The notes beneath the pieces are model-generated. The model did no database searches. It was not told where the DNA came from and worked only from the letters and a program-made list of their open reading frames with translations. A program made the position numbers and the translations under genes. 64,000 nt of DNA from Vibrio splendidus (GTDB taxonomy: Bacteria > Pseudomonadota > Gammaproteobacteria > Enterobacterales > Vibrionaceae), in the NCBI RefSeq assembly GCF_024347615.1, contig NZ_AP025508.1, positions 1,426,001 through 1,490,000 of the forward strand, read 5' to 3'. Of this stretch, positions 63,784 through 64,000 are shown one piece after another (within the stretch, counting starts at the first letter, position 1; each line of letters opens with the position of its first letter).

Positions 63784-63820
63784 AAAAAACGCTCACTATT
63801 TCGATAATGTGAGCGTTATG
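63784..63820 (+). terminator. Hairpin after the MOSC gene
   Basis: AACGCTCAC (about 63788-63796) and GTGAGCGTT (about 63809-63817) pair with a loop between; an A run precedes it, so it may act mainly on the minus strand. Confidence 0.65.
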
Positions 63821-63838
63821 AGTATTAAGGTGTAAAAC

Positions 63839-63902
63839 GGCTAATGGCTAATGGCTAATGGCTAATGGCTAACGGTTAATGCCTAACGGTTAATGTTAAT
63901 GC
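63839..63902. repeat. GGCTAAT heptamer tandem repeat
   Basis: Four exact copies of GGCTAAT are followed by diverged copies (GGCTAAC, GGTTAAT, GCCTAAC, GGTTAAT). Slippage-prone and in a gene-free stretch at the end of the window. Confidence 0.8.
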
Positions 63903-64000
63903 CTAGTCGCTTCACGTACGATTTAAACAGTATTTAAATCTAGCTATAACCAGAAATCTTTAACCGGCATGTCAGGGCTAAAATGATGTGCAATCTGCGC

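Overview
The window reads as chromosomal DNA of a Vibrio, probably from the splendidus group (the species group is inference). From about 14.1 kb onward the genes are core gammaproteobacterial and Vibrio genes in familiar order: rplY, radD/rsuA/bcr, nhaA, psrA-fadE, fabV, ybjL-grxA, then iron-ADH, hexR, panP, lysO, HDOD, tfoX, two-component genes and serC. That last run matches the order I recall around tfoX in V. cholerae.

Positions 1-14.1 kb are a mosaic accessory region that lies against rplY. It holds a group II intron with its maturase inside a short ORF. Next comes a large SEC-C protein with a PD-(D/E)XK-like nuclease core. After it lies a retron-type reverse transcriptase fused to a trypsin-like protease, preceded by a structured non-coding stretch. 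The retron cassette sits between pieces of a tRNA-Arg(UCU) gene: a promoter plus 5' half on the left, and an anticodon arm on the right that shares 8 bp with the left piece. A separate tRNA-like 3' end with CCA and terminator follows, and next to it is a broken phage-type integrase. Then come a minus-strand three-gene cassette of unknown function in which two genes carry in-frame stops, a 1.1 kb gene-free stretch with a ~272 bp tandem repeat, two unknown small genes, and an integrase/excisionase pair at the rplY edge.

From 14 to 33.7 kb: rplY, a family 2 glycosyltransferase with a DedA/LssY membrane protein, a VOC protein, a PepSY/PhoP-like/PhoQ-like regulatory set, radD divergent from rsuA, bcr coupled to a DUF2913 gene, a YbjT-like protein, a MATE pump, an ABC/FtsX/AttH three-gene operon and nhaA.

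From 33.9 to 40 kb is a biofilm-type type I secretion locus: a TolC-like outer membrane channel and an OmpA-like lipoprotein divergent from a 1271-aa VCBS-repeat adhesin. The adhesin has a TAAG motif near its N-terminus, as in LapG-cleaved adhesins.

From 40.4 to 44.8 kb are fatty acid genes: psrA with FadR-like and PsrA-like operator candidates, fadE and fabV. The rest is the ybjL-grxA to serC block described above, ending with an AraC regulator, a small unknown gene and a MOSC protein.
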